Positions 21,107 to 22,863 of a stretch of 22,863 nt of DNA are shown piece by piece; within the stretch, counting starts at the first letter, position 1, and the number at the start of each line of letters is the position of its first letter. The position numbers and the translations under genes are program-made. Under the pieces are notes generated by a model that had not been told where the DNA came from, ran no database searches, and worked only from the letters and a program-made list of their open reading frames with translations. The stretch lies in the NCBI GenBank assembly GCA_946184715.1, contig CAMHGU010000014.1, forward strand, positions 1 to 22,863. The letters run 5' to 3'. Origin of the DNA: an uncultured bacterium (GTDB lineage Bacteria > Bacteroidota > Bacteroidia > Bacteroidales > Muribaculaceae).

Positions 21107-22435
21107 ATGTTTGAGAATCTAACCGAAAAACTTGAACGCTCGTTCAAGATCCTCAAAGGCGAAGGCAAAATCACTGAAATCAACGTAGCCTCTACGATGA
21201 AGGAGGTGCGCCGAGCGCTGCTCGATGCCGACGTCAGCTATAAAGTCGCCAAGCAATTCACCGAAACGGTAAAGGAGAAAGCCCTCGGACAAAACGTGCT
21301 CACCGCCGTGAAGCCCGGCCAGATGATGGTCAAGATTGTGCACGACGAGCTCGCACTGCTTATGGGCGGCGATGTAGCACCCCTCAACCTCAAAGGGAAG
21401 CCATCGGTAATCCTGATGTCGGGCTTGCAAGGTTCGGGTAAAACCACTTTCACGGCCAAGCTCGCCAAGAAGTTGAAGAGCGAGAAGGGGATGCGGCCGC
21501 TGCTCGTAGCCGGCGACGTGTATCGTCCGGCAGCTATCGACCAGCTTATCACCCTCGCCGAGCAGATCAATGTGCCCGTGTACAGCGAGCGCGACAACAA
21601 GAATCCCGTTGAGATTGCCCTCCACGGCATAGCTCAAGCCAAGGAGAACCACAACGACCTTGTGATAATCGACACGGCCGGCCGTCTTGCAGTCGATGAA
21701 GCGATGATGGACGAGATAGCCGCTATCAAGAAAGCTGTCGCACCTGATGAGATTCTCTTTGTGGTGGATGCTATGACGGGTCAGGACGCAGTCAACACGG
21801 CCAAGGAGTTTAACGACCGTCTTGACTTCGACGGCGTAGTGCTCACCAAGCTCGATGGCGACACCCGTGGCGGTGCCGCGCTCTCGATTCGCTCGGTGGT
21901 CAACAAGCCTATCAAATATGTGGGTATCGGCGAGAAGCTCGACGCCATCGACCAGTTCCGCCCGGCCGGTATGGCCGATCGCATTCTCGGCATGGGCGAC
22001 GTGGTGGGCCTTGTGGAGCGTATTCAGAACGCTTACGACGAGGAGCAGGCCCGGAAGCTCGAGGAGAAGATGCGCAAGAACAAATTCGACTTCAACGACT
22101 TCATCACCCAAATCAACCAGATTAAGAAGATGGGCAACCTCAAGAGCTTGGCATCGATGATTCCGGGCGTGGGCAAAGCCATCAAAGATATCGACATCGA
22201 CGACGACGCTTTCAAGGCCGTAGAAGCCATAATCGGCTCTATGACCCCCTACGAGCGCAGCAACCCCGATTCGCTCAACGGCAGCCGCCGCCAGCGCATC
22301 GCCAAGGGTAGCGGCACGAGCATCCAAGAGGTGAATCGCCTGCTCAAGCAATTCGAGCAGATGCGAAAAATGATGCACGCCGTCACCACCAACCCGATGA
22401 AGATGATGAAAGATATGCGTCGCAATAGGCGTTGA
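21107..22435 (+). CDS. ffh: Signal recognition particle protein Ffh (SRP54)
   Basis: GTPase of the signal recognition particle, which binds signal sequences at the ribosome with SRP RNA and delivers them to FtsY at the membrane. The 442 residues show an N-terminal helical bundle (1-95), then the G domain: GLQGSGKTT (106-114), DTAGR (189-193), TKLDGDTRGG (247-256), then the GxGE and DxxxFRPAGMADRILGMGD segments. The methionine-rich M domain (about 325-442) ends in QMRKMMHAVTTNPMKMMKDM, which forms the signal-peptide groove and RNA contact. The length is normal. It lies 16 bases after panD and 21 before folD, so it is probably part of one transcript, an unusual mix of vitamin and secretion genes. 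Confidence 0.97.
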   Translation: MFENLTEKLERSFKILKGEGKITEINVASTMKEVRRALLDADVSYKVAKQFTETVKEKALGQNVLTAVKPGQMMVKIVHDELALLMGGDVAPLNLKGKPSVILMSGLQGSGKTTFTAKLAKKLKSEKGMRPLLVAGDVYRPAAIDQLITLAEQINVPVYSERDNKNPVEIALHGIAQAKENHNDLVIIDTAGRLAVDEAMMDEIAAIKKAVAPDEILFVVDAMTGQDAVNTAKEFNDRLDFDGVVLTKLDGDTRGGAALSIRSVVNKPIKYVGIGEKLDAIDQFRPAGMADRILGMGDVVGLVERIQNAYDEEQARKLEEKMRKNKFDFNDFITQINQIKKMGNLKSLASMIPGVGKAIKDIDIDDDAFKAVEAIIGSMTPYERSNPDSLNGSRRQRIAKGSGTSIQEVNRLLKQFEQMRKMMHAVTTNPMKMMKDMRRNRR

Positions 22436-22456
22436 CCTAAATAAATCGTAACGGCA

Positions 22457-22863
22457 ATGACACTTATTGACGGCAAAGCTGTAGCGGCCGACATCAAGCG
22501 CGAGATAGCGCAGCAGGTGAGGGAGATGGTGAGCGAAGGTCACCGTCCGCCCCATCTGGCGGCTATTCTTGTGGGGCACGACGGCGGCAGCGAGACCTAC
22601 GTCAGCCACAAGGTCAAGGCTTGCGACGAGTGCGGTTTCCGCTCCACCCTGCTCCGCTACGATGACGACATTGCCGAGGAGGAGTTGCTGCAAGCCGTAG
22701 AGCGGCTCAACACCGACCCCGATATCGACGGGTTCATAGTCCAACTTCCGCTGCCTGCCCATATTTCAGAGCAACGTATTATTGAGGCCATCAACTACCG
22801 AAAGGATGTGGATGGCTTTCACCCTATAAATGTGGGGCGTATGGCCGCCGGCCTGCCCTGCTT
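22457..22863 (+). CDS. folD: Methylenetetrahydrofolate dehydrogenase/cyclohydrolase FolD, N-terminal part
   Basis: Bifunctional enzyme that converts 5,10-methylene-THF to 10-formyl-THF through NADP-dependent dehydrogenation and hydrolysis. The window cuts the gene after about 135 of roughly 290 residues. The visible part has the catalytic GGSETYVSHKVKAC segment (43-56; Tyr48, Lys52), GFIVQLPLP (93-100) and KDVDGFHPINVG (116-127), the folate-binding signature. The NADP-binding C-terminal half is missing only because of the window edge. It begins 21 bases after ffh on the same strand. Confidence 0.95.
   Translation, partial: MTLIDGKAVAADIKREIAQQVREMVSEGHRPPHLAAILVGHDGGSETYVSHKVKACDECGFRSTLLRYDDDIAEEELLQAVERLNTDPDIDGFIVQLPLPAHISEQRIIEAINYRKDVDGFHPINVGRMAAGLPC

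Noticed and set aside
21119..22762. Open frame of 547 codons on the - strand opposite ffh and folD
   Set aside because: It lies wholly antisense to two well-supported genes, has no recognisable domain and arises from the GC-biased codon pattern of the + strand genes.

Overview
The window looks like chromosomal DNA of a gut-type Bacteroidales, possibly Muribaculaceae. The evidence is: promoters of the Bacteroidetes form (TTTG, about 19 bases, TAnnTTTG); mostly no Shine-Dalgarno sequences; a lipoprotein with a KKDD export signal after the lipobox cysteine; BACON domains; a GT3 (eukaryotic-like) glycogen synthase paired with a short alpha-glucan phosphorylase; and the DUF4250 and DUF1460 families. 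The family assignment is inference. Coding DNA is moderately GC-rich, intergenic DNA is AT-rich, and the genes are mostly intact housekeeping genes.

Layout. Positions 1-2004 hold the end of an outer-membrane beta-barrel gene and a long BACON surface lipoprotein whose GC content changes in blocks. Positions 2005-3467 are a non-coding stretch of about 1.46 kb. It carries a candidate structured RNA ending in an intrinsic terminator, a tandem pair of long AGTCC/CTCTACG palindromes plus two partial relatives, three hairpins with GAA loops, and CACAGATT-type direct and inverted repeats. A textbook promoter at its end drives a hexapeptide-repeat sugar O-acetyltransferase (3468-4022).

Positions 4240-7018 (+) hold a tiny DUF4250 gene and then a polyamine operon: agmatine deiminase (aguA), N-carbamoylputrescine amidase (aguB) and an AlkD/HEAT-like DNA alkylation repair protein. 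AguA and AguB convert agmatine to putrescine. Positions 7015-9456 (-) hold an EamA transporter, convergent with the operon and overlapping it by 4 bases at the stops, and an alginate-export-like outer-membrane barrel. Positions 9625-13896 (-) are a two-gene glycogen operon (GT3 synthase, then GT35 phosphorylase).

Positions 13996-18518 (-) are a compact operon of an acyltransferase, a membrane metallophosphoesterase and tex, the last two sharing one base (TAATG). A tRNA with a CAT anticodon has its own promoter and terminator (18661-18824, -). Positions 18910 to the end (+) hold a DUF1460 amidase-like protein, panC and panD (pantothenate synthesis), ffh (signal recognition particle GTPase) and the start of folD (one-carbon folate metabolism), which the window edge cuts.

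I see no phage, insertion sequence, CRISPR array or defence system. The least explained material is the 2.0-3.5 kb non-coding stretch and the mosaic lipoprotein gene beside it.
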